Assembly: GCF_025370935.1 (NCBI RefSeq)
Contig: NC_133483.1
Span: 3,357,632-3,421,631 of the forward strand
Source of the DNA: Choristoneura fumiferana
Taxonomy: Eukaryota; Arthropoda; Insecta; Lepidoptera; Tortricidae
DNA: 64,000 nt
Direction of reading: 5' to 3'
Shown: positions 43,071 to 52,750 of the stretch, piece by piece
How the letters are laid out: every line of letters starts with the position of its first letter
Numbering within the stretch: the first letter of the stretch is position 1
Notes under the pieces: generated by a model
What the model was told of the DNA's origin: nothing
Database searches by the model: none
What the model saw: the letters and a program-made list of their open reading frames with translations, nothing else
Program-made: the position numbers and the translations under genes

Positions 43071-46000
43071 ATGGATTCTGAGAATGAAGAGACCTCTCTA
43101 GATTATATTATAAAATCTAGACTTCACCAAATAATAAGAAGAATAAAAGAGCATAGCGCAGAAGCTGAAGCTTATTGTAAAGAAGGTAGCGATAAGGAAG
43201 AAGAGGTGCAAAAGGCAAAAATATGTGCGTCTAAGTTGGAGAATATGATTAAACGATTTACAACGGAACTTAATGAATATTTTCGGACTTCAAACAATCC
43301 ATCACCAGACGAGATCTCTGATATGAGCAACGCTCAATTTAATGGTGAAGAAATTTTAGCTGAACTAAAATGTAGACTGTCAGTCAACGTGGATAAGAAT
43401 AAAAGAGAGATCCAGAGCGACAAGGAGCAAAGCCGTGCGTTTTCAGCCAAACTACCAACTCTTACGTTACCTGAATTTCAAGGAGATGTGTTAACTTGGT
43501 GTGAATTTTGGGACATATACAAGTCCAATATTCATGATAGGCCGATACCTGACGTTGACAAGCTACTTTATCTTAAGTCGACATTAAAGGGTGAACCTCG
43601 CAGGATTATAGACGGGTTAGAGACTACTAATAAAAACTATGAAATAGCCATTCAGATACTAACAAGCAGATATGGTAAACAATCACAGATTATTGATGCA
43701 CACTACAGTGCCCTTAGCAAAGTAAAGGCTGCAGATACAAAAATAGAGGATTGTCGGACCACATTAAATGAATTAGAACGTCATCTCAGGGTTCTACAAT
43801 CACTTGGTGAAAACACAGATCATAACCATTTACGGTATCTTATTACGGAGAAATTCCCAGGAGATCTCATCTACGAAATGAAGATGAAACTGAAAGAAGA
43901 CACTGTTGGAGAAATGAGAAAGCAATTGGAAGTGATAATATCTGCAAGAGAAGAAGCTAACAAAATAAGACCAGATAATAGTCCTACCGAAAAGGGAAAC
44001 CATACCGTAGAGACACTACATATAACGCATAAGAATAAAGAACCTTTAAGAAATAAACCTGCAAGAAGGTTCAATAGTTTCAAGAAGGGAAATCACATGA
44101 AGAATAATAATATGAGGAGAGAAGAGAATAAGAACGAAAACAAGAAAGGCGAGCGTACACAAAGAATGGAACGAAGCTGTTATTCCAGAAGCCAATGTGA
44201 CACATCACGGAAACGAAAGTATGAACAAATGAGAAATAAGGACAAAGAACAAAGAGAAGGAACAAAGGAATACATAGAGCATAAAAGAAGAAAACTATCT
44301 TGCATATTCTGTGGAAAGGATCACTATGCAGACCGGTGTCAAGAATATAAGACAATTGAAGAGAGAAGAGCGAAGCTAAATAAACGCTGCTTCAATTGCC
44401 TATCAGGAGACCATTTAATGCGTTTTTGCAAAAGTAAAAAGGAATGCGTCTACTGCTACAAGACGGGAAGACATCATCGAGCTCTATGTCCTGAAAAGTT
44501 TACAGCCAGAAAGGAAATGTCGTTAACCGCAGTGAATAGCGGTGAGTTTACAGTATTACAGACTGCGATAGTAACAGTGAAGAACGAGAGAGATCAACAC
44601 AAACCCGTGACATGCAGGTTATTACTAGACTCAGGGTCTCAAAGATCATATGTCACAGTAGAGATTTCCAAGAAACTCAACCTATCGGTGAAGGAAGAAA
44701 ATAGGCTGTCAATTTTCGGTTTTGCAAGCGAAACGCCTCGAGAGTATGATAGCCCACGAGTCGAATTGGAAATAACTACAAGAAAAAATAGAACTATAAC
44801 GCTGCATGCCAACGAAGTTCCTACAATTACTAAAGGAGTAGAAACGCCGGTTATTAATCTCGACAAATGGAAGGATATCACTCTAGCTGACGACGGATCC
44901 CTCGGAGATAGAGTAGATATTTTAGTTGGGAACGACTACTATTTTAACTTGATTGGTACAGAAAAGGTACGCCTTCAAGACAACCTATTTATAATAAACT
45001 CCGAGTTTGGATGGTTAGTTAGTGGAAGAGTAAATACCAAGGAAAGTGAAAATACTTTTTCGGTTATAACCTACTGTCAAAATCACGATCCGAATTGCGT
45101 CTACTTTACTGAACCAGACCTACCTCTGAAGAACATGGATATTTCATTCTTATGGGCTTTAGAAAGTATCGGCATTACGGATAACCCGAAGACCACGAGA
45201 GAAGACGAAGCTATTAAGCATCTCAACGAAACCATACGTCATATAGATGGCAGGTACATGGTAAAATGGCCATGGGTTGAATACCCTCCAAGGATGCCTA
45301 CTAACTTTGGGTTAGCGTATGGAAGACTGAAAGGCCTACTCCAACGATTGAATGAGAGTTCAATGAAAGAATATCAAAATATACTGGAAGAACAACTGAA
45401 GAATGGCGTCATCGAAATCATAAATCCAGATGAAGACGTTTATATCCAGAAAGTACCTCCTATTCATTACCTTCCTCACCACATGGTGAAACAAGAAGGT
45501 AAGAAAGGACGGATTGTGTACGACGCGTCTGGAAAGTTGAAAGAGAGTAAGAGTTTGAATGAGTGCATGTATAAAGGTCCATCGATGATTGGAGATTTGA
45601 TAGCATTACTCATTCAATTCAGAACAAATAAAGTTGCGATAACAGCTGATGTGGAAAAAGCATTTCTACAAATAGGACTCCAGACTGAAGACAGAGACGT
45701 AACTAGGTTCATTTGGATAAAGGACAAAAGTAAACCTCTATCTATGGATAACATTATACATATGCGCTTTTGTAGAGTGCCGTTCGGAATCATTGCAAGT
45801 CCGTTCATATTGACAGCTACGCTACGGTATCACGTCTCACAGAATGCACCAGAACTGATTCCTAAGATTGTGGACAAATGCTACGTCGACAACTTCGTTA
45901 CTGGAACAGACTCTACAGAAGCAGCGATACAACTGTTCATAACCACACGAAAAGTCTTCAATGAGATAGCTATGAATCTGAGAGACTGGATTTCAAACGA

Positions 46001-48704
46001 TAAAGCTTTTCTCAAAACCATCCCATCAGAATACAAAGCCGAACAAACAGAAGAAACCAAAATACTAGGCTTAATATGGAATACCAAGAAAGATACCTTG
46101 CGATTGAACATTAAAAGCGAACCTTTCAAAGAAGAAAACTTTAAAGGACCTCAGAGCAAAAGGAAGATACTGAGTACAATTGCTTCTATGTATGACCCAT
46201 GTGGACTCTGTTGCCCATTGATTTTACCTACAACGTTGCTAATGCAAAAATTATGGGAAATAAAAATAAAATGGGACACAGTCTTACCTGACGAACTGCA
46301 AAGAAAGTGGGAAGATATTATTAATCGCTTGGAAGCAATAAAACATGTAGAAATACCCCGTTATATAGGACTTACCGGAGAGGCAGTATATGAGCTACAC
46401 GGATTTAGCGACGCATCAAAGCAAGCATACGCGGCAGTGATCTACTTGACAGCCGGAAATGAAGACAAAAGGAACATATCATTCGTTATGGCTAAGTCAA
46501 AGGTTGTGCCAAAAGAGGAAAGAGAAGATTTGCGCATGCCCAGACTTGAATTACTAGGTTGTTACTTAGGTAGCAAACTATTGAAATATGTCAAGAACGT
46601 GATAGGCATCACAATAACCAAAGAATACTTATGGACGGACAGTAAAATAGTTCTAAGTTGGGTCCACTCTAATAAATTATTACCTCCCTTTATTGGGAGG
46701 AGAATAGATGCCATCAAAGAAAATAAGCAGTTGGAACTACGCTATGTAAACACGGAAGCTAATCCTGCTGACCTGGCGACACGACCCGATTTATGGGAAA
46801 AGAAAAAGACGCTGTGGCTTAACGGCCCTGAATTCCTAAGGCAAGGAAAAAGAAAATGGCCAAGCCATTCCGTATTTGAGACTCGAGACCTGTCGTCGGG
46901 GCAGGGTCCTTCGGATACAGTAAACTTAATGGAGATTAACGAGAAAATACCAGACAAGACATTTCGCGAAGAGAATATACCAGTAGATACTATGAAGAGC
47001 ATTAAAGACCTGCAGAAAGAATATTTTCCACTAGAAACCAAAGGAAAGAAAACGAGTTTAGCAATTAATTTGGAATTATTCAAAGACATAGACGGACTGT
47101 TGCGATGCAATGGCCGTATGAAACATGCAGAATGGTCTTTCGACAAACGTCATCCAATACTAATACCCAGAGACTGCACATTTACAAATGACCTAGTCAT
47201 GAAAACTCACAGAGAAAATTATCATATGAAAGCTACTCACACGTTGAGCAGAGTAAGAGAGTCATACTGGATTCCAAAGGGGAAGAGTTACGTACAGCGA
47301 CTATTAGCAAAATGCCCAGAGTGTATCAAGCATAGCGGAGGCCCTTTTAAGTTACCTCCAGCACCAGCATTACCTCCAGAGAGAGTAAATTACTCGTCAC
47401 CGTTTACTTATACAGGTGTTGACTACATGGGACCTCTTCTGATAAACAACGGAGATGGAAATAGCAAGAGATGGATCTGTCTTTTTACATGCTTAGTCGT
47501 GAGAGCGGTTCACCTCGAAGTCGTACGAGACCTTACGGCTGAAGAAGGTTTACTCGCGCTAAGAAGAATGATCTCTACGAGAGGAATACCATCATTAGTA
47601 ACATCAGATAATGCTCAACATTTCAAGCTGATAGCAGAAATCATTTCAAGTCAATATTGCATTGACAAGAAGATAAGATGGAGGTACATAATACCCCTCT
47701 CCCCTTGGGCAGGTGGATTTTACGAACGCTTAATAGGTATTGTCAAGAATTGCATGAAGAGGACGCTAGAAAAACACATGCTGAAAGATAATCAGCTCTC
47801 AACGATCGTTAAAGAGATTGAAGCCGTGGTTAACTCACGACCGCTCACTAGCGTGGATTCCGAACCCGACTATGTTTTGAAGCCTTCGGACTTTCTGACT
47901 GCAGGAAAAGTAATCACATTAGAAGAAGCCGAAAATGAGTCCGAACCACAAATTATGACCACAACGAAGACAGAATTAATAAAAGGCTGGAAACGAGCAC
48001 TCATCATGCTAAAAGAATTTAAAGAAATGTTTTATAACCGTTACCTACTAAGTCTTCGCGAGAGATACGGACATCTGCCGCGAGAACCGCGAATAACTTC
48101 GAAGCTTACACCGAGTCCTGGTCAGATCGTACAGATCAAGGGCGACTCCAAGAATAGAAACGATTGGAAGGTAGGGAAGATTACAGAACTGATCACGAGT
48201 GCTGACAGTCTATGTAGAGCAGCAATAGTACAAGTAGGGGACACTAAGTACACGCGTTCTATCGCACATCTCTACCCTCTCGAGATAGAGGATGCTCCAG
48301 AGCCTATTGCGAACATCAGCAGTAAAGGAGGAACTCGTCCTTTAGTGACACCTGATCACGACACGGTAAATATAGAGAGTGTGGAGGAAATTCGCCCTCT
48401 GACACCTGATTTAACAACAGCTGTAATACCTCAACCTCAAGTCATTGCACCTATGCCATTGACGATGGAAGATCACGTTAGTATACAAGATGAAGACGCA
48501 GAACATGCACCGACAGAACATGAAGATGAATCGCTACCTAATACAACTGAGATGAATGATATGGATGTGAACCAGAGGTCGAAACGAGCTGCAGCCACTA
48601 AAGCCATGGAGAGAATCAAGGAATGGACGCGAGACCTGACTGCGCTACTGCTTCACTCCAAAGCCTTGCCGCCGGGGAGTGTCGCGACAGGCGCGAATCT
48701 CTAG
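43071..48704 (+). CDS. BEL/Pao Gag-Pol polyprotein
   Basis: 1877 codons without a stop. The chosen ATG has A at -3 and G at +4. N-terminal charged coiled region (1-110); DUF1759-type Gag domain (about 128-290: LPEFQGDVLTWCEFW); three Cys-rich knuckles (C411, C440, C459 onward); aspartic protease with LLLDSGSQRSY (D520); reverse transcriptase with TADVEKAFLQIGL (D860) and YVDN (938-941); RNase H with GFSDASK (D1114) and WTDSK (D1190); integrase with H1380/H1385-C1415/C1418 zinc site and D1451-D1513-E1552 catalytic triad; a DUF5641-like C-terminal region (about 1640-1745) and an acidic tail. The domain order PR-RT-RH-IN is that of BEL/Pao. The last 8 codons and the TAG lie inside the 3' LTR. 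All catalytic positions are present except that the second Asp of the RT YxDD box is Asn, which I believe also occurs in other BEL elements. The product would make virus-like particles and element cDNA. Confidence 0.94.
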   Translation: MDSENEETSLDYIIKSRLHQIIRRIKEHSAEAEAYCKEGSDKEEEVQKAKICASKLENMIKRFTTELNEYFRTSNNPSPDEISDMSNAQFNGEEILAELKCRLSVNVDKNKREIQSDKEQSRAFSAKLPTLTLPEFQGDVLTWCEFWDIYKSNIHDRPIPDVDKLLYLKSTLKGEPRRIIDGLETTNKNYEIAIQILTSRYGKQSQIIDAHYSALSKVKAADTKIEDCRTTLNELERHLRVLQSLGENTDHNHLRYLITEKFPGDLIYEMKMKLKEDTVGEMRKQLEVIISAREEANKIRPDNSPTEKGNHTVETLHITHKNKEPLRNKPARRFNSFKKGNHMKNNNMRREENKNENKKGERTQRMERSCYSRSQCDTSRKRKYEQMRNKDKEQREGTKEYIEHKRRKLSCIFCGKDHYADRCQEYKTIEERRAKLNKRCFNCLSGDHLMRFCKSKKECVYCYKTGRHHRALCPEKFTARKEMSLTAVNSGEFTVLQTAIVTVKNERDQHKPVTCRLLLDSGSQRSYVTVEISKKLNLSVKEENRLSIFGFASETPREYDSPRVELEITTRKNRTITLHANEVPTITKGVETPVINLDKWKDITLADDGSLGDRVDILVGNDYYFNLIGTEKVRLQDNLFIINSEFGWLVSGRVNTKESENTFSVITYCQNHDPNCVYFTEPDLPLKNMDISFLWALESIGITDNPKTTREDEAIKHLNETIRHIDGRYMVKWPWVEYPPRMPTNFGLAYGRLKGLLQRLNESSMKEYQNILEEQLKNGVIEIINPDEDVYIQKVPPIHYLPHHMVKQEGKKGRIVYDASGKLKESKSLNECMYKGPSMIGDLIALLIQFRTNKVAITADVEKAFLQIGLQTEDRDVTRFIWIKDKSKPLSMDNIIHMRFCRVPFGIIASPFILTATLRYHVSQNAPELIPKIVDKCYVDNFVTGTDSTEAAIQLFITTRKVFNEIAMNLRDWISNDKAFLKTIPSEYKAEQTEETKILGLIWNTKKDTLRLNIKSEPFKEENFKGPQSKRKILSTIASMYDPCGLCCPLILPTTLLMQKLWEIKIKWDTVLPDELQRKWEDIINRLEAIKHVEIPRYIGLTGEAVYELHGFSDASKQAYAAVIYLTAGNEDKRNISFVMAKSKVVPKEEREDLRMPRLELLGCYLGSKLLKYVKNVIGITITKEYLWTDSKIVLSWVHSNKLLPPFIGRRIDAIKENKQLELRYVNTEANPADLATRPDLWEKKKTLWLNGPEFLRQGKRKWPSHSVFETRDLSSGQGPSDTVNLMEINEKIPDKTFREENIPVDTMKSIKDLQKEYFPLETKGKKTSLAINLELFKDIDGLLRCNGRMKHAEWSFDKRHPILIPRDCTFTNDLVMKTHRENYHMKATHTLSRVRESYWIPKGKSYVQRLLAKCPECIKHSGGPFKLPPAPALPPERVNYSSPFTYTGVDYMGPLLINNGDGNSKRWICLFTCLVVRAVHLEVVRDLTAEEGLLALRRMISTRGIPSLVTSDNAQHFKLIAEIISSQYCIDKKIRWRYIIPLSPWAGGFYERLIGIVKNCMKRTLEKHMLKDNQLSTIVKEIEAVVNSRPLTSVDSEPDYVLKPSDFLTAGKVITLEEAENESEPQIMTTTKTELIKGWKRALIMLKEFKEMFYNRYLLSLRERYGHLPREPRITSKLTPSPGQIVQIKGDSKNRNDWKVGKITELITSADSLCRAAIVQVGDTKYTRSIAHLYPLEIEDAPEPIANISSKGGTRPLVTPDHDTVNIESVEEIRPLTPDLTTAVIPQPQVIAPMPLTMEDHVSIQDEDAEHAPTEHEDESLPNTTEMNDMDVNQRSKRAAATKAMERIKEWTRDLTALLLHSKALPPGSVATGANL
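48672..48679 (+). other. polypurine tract candidate
   Basis: 'ccggggag' directly before the 3' LTR contains the GGGGAG purine run expected to prime plus-strand synthesis. It lies within the coding frame. Confidence 0.55.
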
Positions 48705-49628
48705 GTGAGTGGCCCGCTTTATTAGTTTTGGAGTGGCAACACTGAATATAAAAAGTGACTGCTGTCAGTCTATGGCATGGCGGCTAATAGCGTCAAATGT
48801 GAAATGTGTATAAAGTTCATTTGTGGAAGTCATCAAGCAGCAACTGCAGTATCTCCATCCTCCCAAAGCTGAGTATACCTGAGTATTCCTATTTCTGCTG
48901 ATCACCGGGTGTCGAAGCGCCTATGGTCTTTTCGGTGTATCACGTATTAACGTTTTTACTGTTGTTTGTACCAATCACACCCTGTGGGGCGCCAGCTCGG
49001 ATGCATGCCCACACACATGGTGTGGGATCCATCCTGACTGGTGTCTATCTTGGACTCTACCTACAGCTCCATCGACAACCCAGGGGCATATCTCGCTGTC
49101 CACTACGGGACACGGGATCTGGGTTGATTTAGAATCTTGGCGTGCGCAGTGGACCAAGTACTGTTTTGCGAGCGGGCCCGGAGACGTCCGGTTACCCCCT
49201 CGCCCCTAGAGTGAGCCTGTATGTTTAGAGCAGTGTCGTAACCTTGTGACACGTGATTGAGTCTTGCCGTTCTGATACCAGCTATGTTTTACAGTTGACT
49301 GAGAAGTAGTGCACCGAGGAGCGCCACGGGCTGACCGTGACACTCCGTGGCCAGATGAATGATCAGGGTTACTCATCTGGCCATAATTTATGCAGGAGGT
49401 GGAAGGAGATTACCAGCGGAGACACATCCAGTCATAATATAAGCGAAGCAGAACTATTGGGAGTTAGCAACCTACAAGAAAATGAATTCAGGTATGTTAA
49501 ATATATACTACATCGCGAAAGGTGGAATATATCTCATAATAAGCAAGTCTTACCCACAATATGAAAATATAGAAAGTATAGAGATATATAGATATATACA
49601 ACAATTAATCACCCAATCTTTCGCGATA
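48680..49628 (+). repeat. 3' LTR, 949 bp
   Basis: First 138 bp equal the 5' LTR. It continues with 'catttgtggaagtcatcaag' and about 800 bp that have no counterpart on the 5' side, and ends TTTCGCGATA immediately before the GCCAT duplication. An internal '...ctgaccgtgaca' at 49341 could also be read as a TG...CA LTR end, which would leave 287 bp of non-LTR sequence before the TSD. The longer reading agrees better with the target site. Short frames inside are not genes. Confidence 0.75.
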
Positions 49629-49863
49629 GCCATAGTTCCCATGCGGGCCCAGTGGGGATTGGGAACTTCGCTCGCACCATTGAATCGCTTCGCAGGTTTG
49701 TGCAGGTTTTCCTCACGATGTTTTCCTTCACCGCAAAGCTCGTGGTAAATTTCAAATGTAATTCCGCACATGAATTTCGAAAAACTCAGAGGTGCGAGCC
49801 GGGGTTCGAACCCACGACCCTCTGCTTGAGAGGCGATAGGTCAAACCACTAGGCCACCACGGC
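49629..49863 (-). mobile_element. tRNA SINE, head-side half of interrupted copy
   Basis: Resumes with 'gccatagttcccatgcgggc' and runs to the antisense head ('gaacccacgaccctctgctt', 'ggccaccacggc'). With 41919-41996 it makes one full-length SINE. Confidence 0.92.
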
Positions 49864-49876
49864 TACTTTATTAAGT
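49864..49876 (+). repeat. SINE target-site duplication, right copy
   Basis: 'tactttattaagt', identical to 41906-41918. Confidence 0.9.
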
Positions 49877-49930
49877 GTTTTTCATTAAAAATAAACTTCA
49901 AGATCGCTTACCTTCTTTCTAATAATGCTA
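49877..49930 (-). pseudogene. LINE remnant beyond the nest
   Basis: Should continue, on the minus strand, the LINE at 41336-41905, because the SINE TSD marks one insertion point. Too short and decayed to show protein motifs by itself. Confidence 0.4.
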
Positions 49931-49951
49931 AAGAAACGAAGTTATAGACCT

Positions 49952-50080
49952 GCAGGCCTACTACGAAACTCGAAACTCGAAGTTCGTGTTATGCGGTCCC
50001 TCTGACACTTATACTATTTAATACGAGAGAAGGGGCAATACGATACGAACTTCGAGTTTCGAGTTTCGTAGTAGCCCTGC
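49952..50080. mobile_element. palindromic MITE 'GCAGGSCTACTACGAAAC'
   Basis: 'gcaggcctactacgaaactc' is mirrored by 'gagtttcgtagtagccctgc', with arms of about 40 bp around 'cttatactatttaatacgag'. Related copies at 56615-56728 and, decayed, 16232-16371. Its right end is 1 bp from the satellite array. Confidence 0.85.
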
Positions 50081-50081
50081 T

Positions 50082-50977
50082 GAGGCCGAATTGCCTAACG
50101 TTTCTGACGCTCGCGACCGCAATTAAGTGACAGTTTTGAGGCCGTGTTGTGTAACGATTCTGACGCTCGCGACCGCAATTAAGTGACAGTTTTGAGGCCG
50201 TGTTGTGTAACGTTTCTGACGCTCGCGACCGCAATTAAGTGACAGTTTTGAGGCCGTGTTGTGTAACGTTTCTGACGCTCGCGACCGCAATGAAGTGACA
50301 GTTTTGAGGCCGTGTTGTGTAACGTTTCTGACGCTCGCGACCGCAATTAAGTGACAGTTTTGATTCCGTATTGTGTAACGTTTCTGACGCTCGCGACCGC
50401 AATTAAGTGACAGTTTTGAGGCCATGTTGTGTAACGTTTCTGACGCTCGCGACCGCAATTAAGTGACAGTTTTGAGGCCGTGTTGTGTAACGTTTCTGAC
50501 GCTCGCGACCGCAATTAAGTGACAGTTTTGAGGCCGTGTTGTGTAACGTTTCTGACGCTCGCGACCGCAATTAAGTAACAGTTTTGAGGCCGTGTTGTGT
50601 AACGTTTCTGACGCTCGCGACCGCAATGAAGTGACAGTTTTGAGGCCGTGTTGTGTAACGTTTCTGACGCTCGCGACCGCAATTAAGTGACAGTTTTGAT
50701 TCCGTATTGTGTAACGTTTCTGACGCTCGCGACCGCAATTAAATGACAGTTTTGAGGCCGTGTTGTGTAACGTTTCTGACGCTCGCGACCGCAATTAAGT
50801 GACAGTTTTGAGGCCGTGTTGTGTAACGTTTCTGACGCTCGCGACCGCAATTAAGTGACAGTTTTGAGGCCGTGTTGTGTAACGTTTCTGACGCTCGCGA
50901 CCGCAATTAAGTGACAGTTTTGAGGCCGTGTTGTGTAACGTTTCTGGCGCTCGCGATCACAATCAAATGACAGTTTT
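50082..50977 (-). repeat. 56-bp satellite array, 16 units
   Basis: Units start every 56 bp from 50082 to 50922 (consensus gaggccgtgttgtgtaacgt, ttctgacgctcgcgaccgca, attaagtgacagtttt). Two diagnostic variants recur 336 bp apart: 'caatgaagtg' near 50288 and 50624, and 'gattccgtat' at 50362 and 50698, so a six-unit block was duplicated. The unit equals one arm of the MITE at 3575-3698. Two 111-codon minus frames are exactly this periodic sequence and not genes. Confidence 0.93.
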
Positions 50978-51031
50978 TGTATGCTTAATTGCGATCGCGA
51001 GTGTCAGAAACTTTAGACAATATGACCTCTG
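50978..51031 (+). repeat. inverted arm closing the satellite
   Basis: 'ttaattgcgatcgcgagtgt' then 'cagaaactttagacaatatg' and 'acctct' is the reverse complement of the monomer, so array plus this arm retain the outer form of the palindromic MITE. Confidence 0.85.
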
Positions 51032-52185
51032 ATATGGCCTGTATCGCAAAGACCGGTGACATTAGACAATGAACACTATACGTTTAAATACTTATGTTAG
51101 CAAAATTCATCATTAACACTGCAATGACATCATCAGTTTCATCATAATATTTTACAGTTAAAAAAAAAAACTTGTAAATGATTTCCGAATTATGTAGGGT
51201 TGATTCCGACTCCATCAACAACCTGCAAAATACATGAAATCCACACTGGAAAGCTAATAAATCTGTCAAGTGTACCTTATAATGATGATACATAATAGGT
51301 ACTGATAGTCATAGTGATGTACTGATAGTAATAGTGGCCTGTTCCACAGCTAGTTGACAAATGGTGGTTGCAATTTACAGCACATTCACTAACGAGAATG
51401 CAGTTCTTTATTACTGCACATACGTGGAGGACATGCACTTAACTATTATGGTTTATTTGCCTCTGGTTTATTAATACGATGGATGCTACAGACTTGTTAC
51501 AGCTAATGTGTATATTTTGTCTGTGTGTCTCAGAACAATTTTCTCTACATCTGTACCCTAACATTCTTAAAACAAAATCGTTTTCCGTGTCTGTCTTTAT
51601 ACCTGCTAACTCCTTCTAAATCTAAACCAATTAATTGGTTAATTGACCATGTGAGGGATTTAGATGCGGTTTTCACTTTCAGTTAGATATCTTTCAGAAA
51701 AGGTTTATACCTATGTTATATAAATTATAATAATTAATTTAACAAGCGACCGAAAGAGGTGAAAAATGTAAAGTGTGCTTATGAATGTCTTTATTTTTTT
51801 AACCTCGTGTTTTCAAAATTATACCCGCAAATGTATAAAAGCAGAGGCGGTTCGCCAATTAAAAAAAATGCAATTTAATTTAGCACAAGAGGGGCGAATT
51901 TAGTCCATCAATGATCGATTCACAGCCCAGATAACTTAAGATTGTATAGGCTGTCTCATCACTAGAGCGATTGGTATGGACCTAATGGGTTTCATATGCC
52001 ACTGGGAGCCAAACTAAAAGGGACGTCCCTCCGCTCACAAACTTGACCTAAATATTGACCCGTGCTGCGTTCAATCAGTGCCGATTCACAGCCCGAAAGG
52101 TTAACTTCCGAGATTTCTACAGTTACAGGGTGACACAACTTGTGAGATATAAATAAAGAATAAAGATTGATGTACAATGTGATAT
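51032..52185. other. unassigned; weak repeat at 51735-51900
   Basis: 51735-51860 ('gcgaccgaaagaggtgaaaa', 'aacctcgtgttttcaaaatt') resembles an interspersed repeat type. 'gattcacagccc' occurs twice (51918, 52082). No gene. Confidence 0.4.
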
Positions 52186-52604
52186 ATTTTTACTTATATA
52201 GGACCACTTTTTGTCCTTCTGTCTGTCTGTCTGTCAAGATCCTTTTTCTCAAGAACGCGTGGAGGTATGATGCTGAAATTTATATCAAATACTCAGGTTT
52301 ACTGTCCCTTGGAGCTGTGAAAAAATCAAACTTCTAATCAAACGCAATCAAAAGATACCCTAGATAGATAAGATATAGAGCTGTTTATGCCGCGAATTTC
52401 CGCAAATTTTCGAAACTCGCAAGGGAATCAAAACCTACAGGGTACTTCCCGTGAACTCAGAATCTTGAAATTTGGTACGAAGCAACGTCTTATAGCACAG
52501 ATAAAGGAAAAATTGCGAAAACCGTAAATTTTTAGTTACATCATATAATAAAAGTATTTATATGGAACCCTCGGTGCGCGAGTCCGACTCGCACTTGGCC
52601 GGAA
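52186..52604 (+). repeat. interspersed repeat, copy 2 (partner at 405-727)
   Basis: Contains (TCTG)n, 'ctgtcccttggagctgtgaa', 'gggtacttcccgtgaactca', and ends 'gactcgcacttggccgg'. It is longer than the 405-727 copy at this last end. Confidence 0.75.
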
Positions 52605-52750
52605 CGAACAAACCGGGAAATGATCGCCACCGCCCATGAATTCCAACAACTCAAGGAGAGTCACTGGTCTGTTGAACTCTGCTGCCGACCTTTAAAAAAA
52701 AGTATAAACGTTTTTCATGAAAGACCCGATGTTATCTGGAAAACTGCTGA
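52605..52750 (-). mobile_element. LINE 3' end fragment
   Basis: 'gatcgccaccgcccatgaat', 'tccaacaactcaaggagagt', 'gtataaacgtttttcatgaa' equals 56455-56575 in layout and the antisense LINE 3' end at 33610-33760. Confidence 0.65.

Larger units (their letters stand above)
41997..49628 (+). mobile_element. BEL/Pao LTR retrotransposon
   Basis: A 7632-bp insertion bounded by a 5-bp GCCAT duplication inside a SINE. Order: 138-bp 5' LTR remnant (41997-42134), intron-like unrelated DNA (about 42135-43054), one 1877-codon Gag-Pol ORF (43071-48704), and a long 3' terminal repeat (48680-49628). The ends TGTCGCGA and TCGCGATA are near-inverted. A 5-bp TSD fits the 4-6 bp usual for BEL/Pao. No primer-binding site is visible after the 5' repeat because the adjoining sequence is replaced. 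Because U3/R identity is complete and the ORF is open, the insertion looks young, but the broken 5' LTR should prevent normal reverse-transcription priming. Confidence 0.92.

Noticed and set aside
43871..47146. Minus-strand frames of 64-134 codons inside the BEL ORF
   Set aside because: Shadows of the Gag-Pol frame.
49337..49564. Accessory (env-like) gene downstream of pol in the BEL element
   Set aside because: The region is within the 3' terminal repeat, frames are under 90 codons and show no signal peptide or membrane anchor.
50123..50794. Two tandem 111-codon open frames on the minus strand
   Set aside because: Both are exactly 336 bp of the 56-bp satellite. Two codon-periodic copies stay open because 336 is a multiple of three; no gene signal.
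50082..50977. CRISPR array
   Set aside because: Units are contiguous with no unique spacers, and the context is an animal genome.
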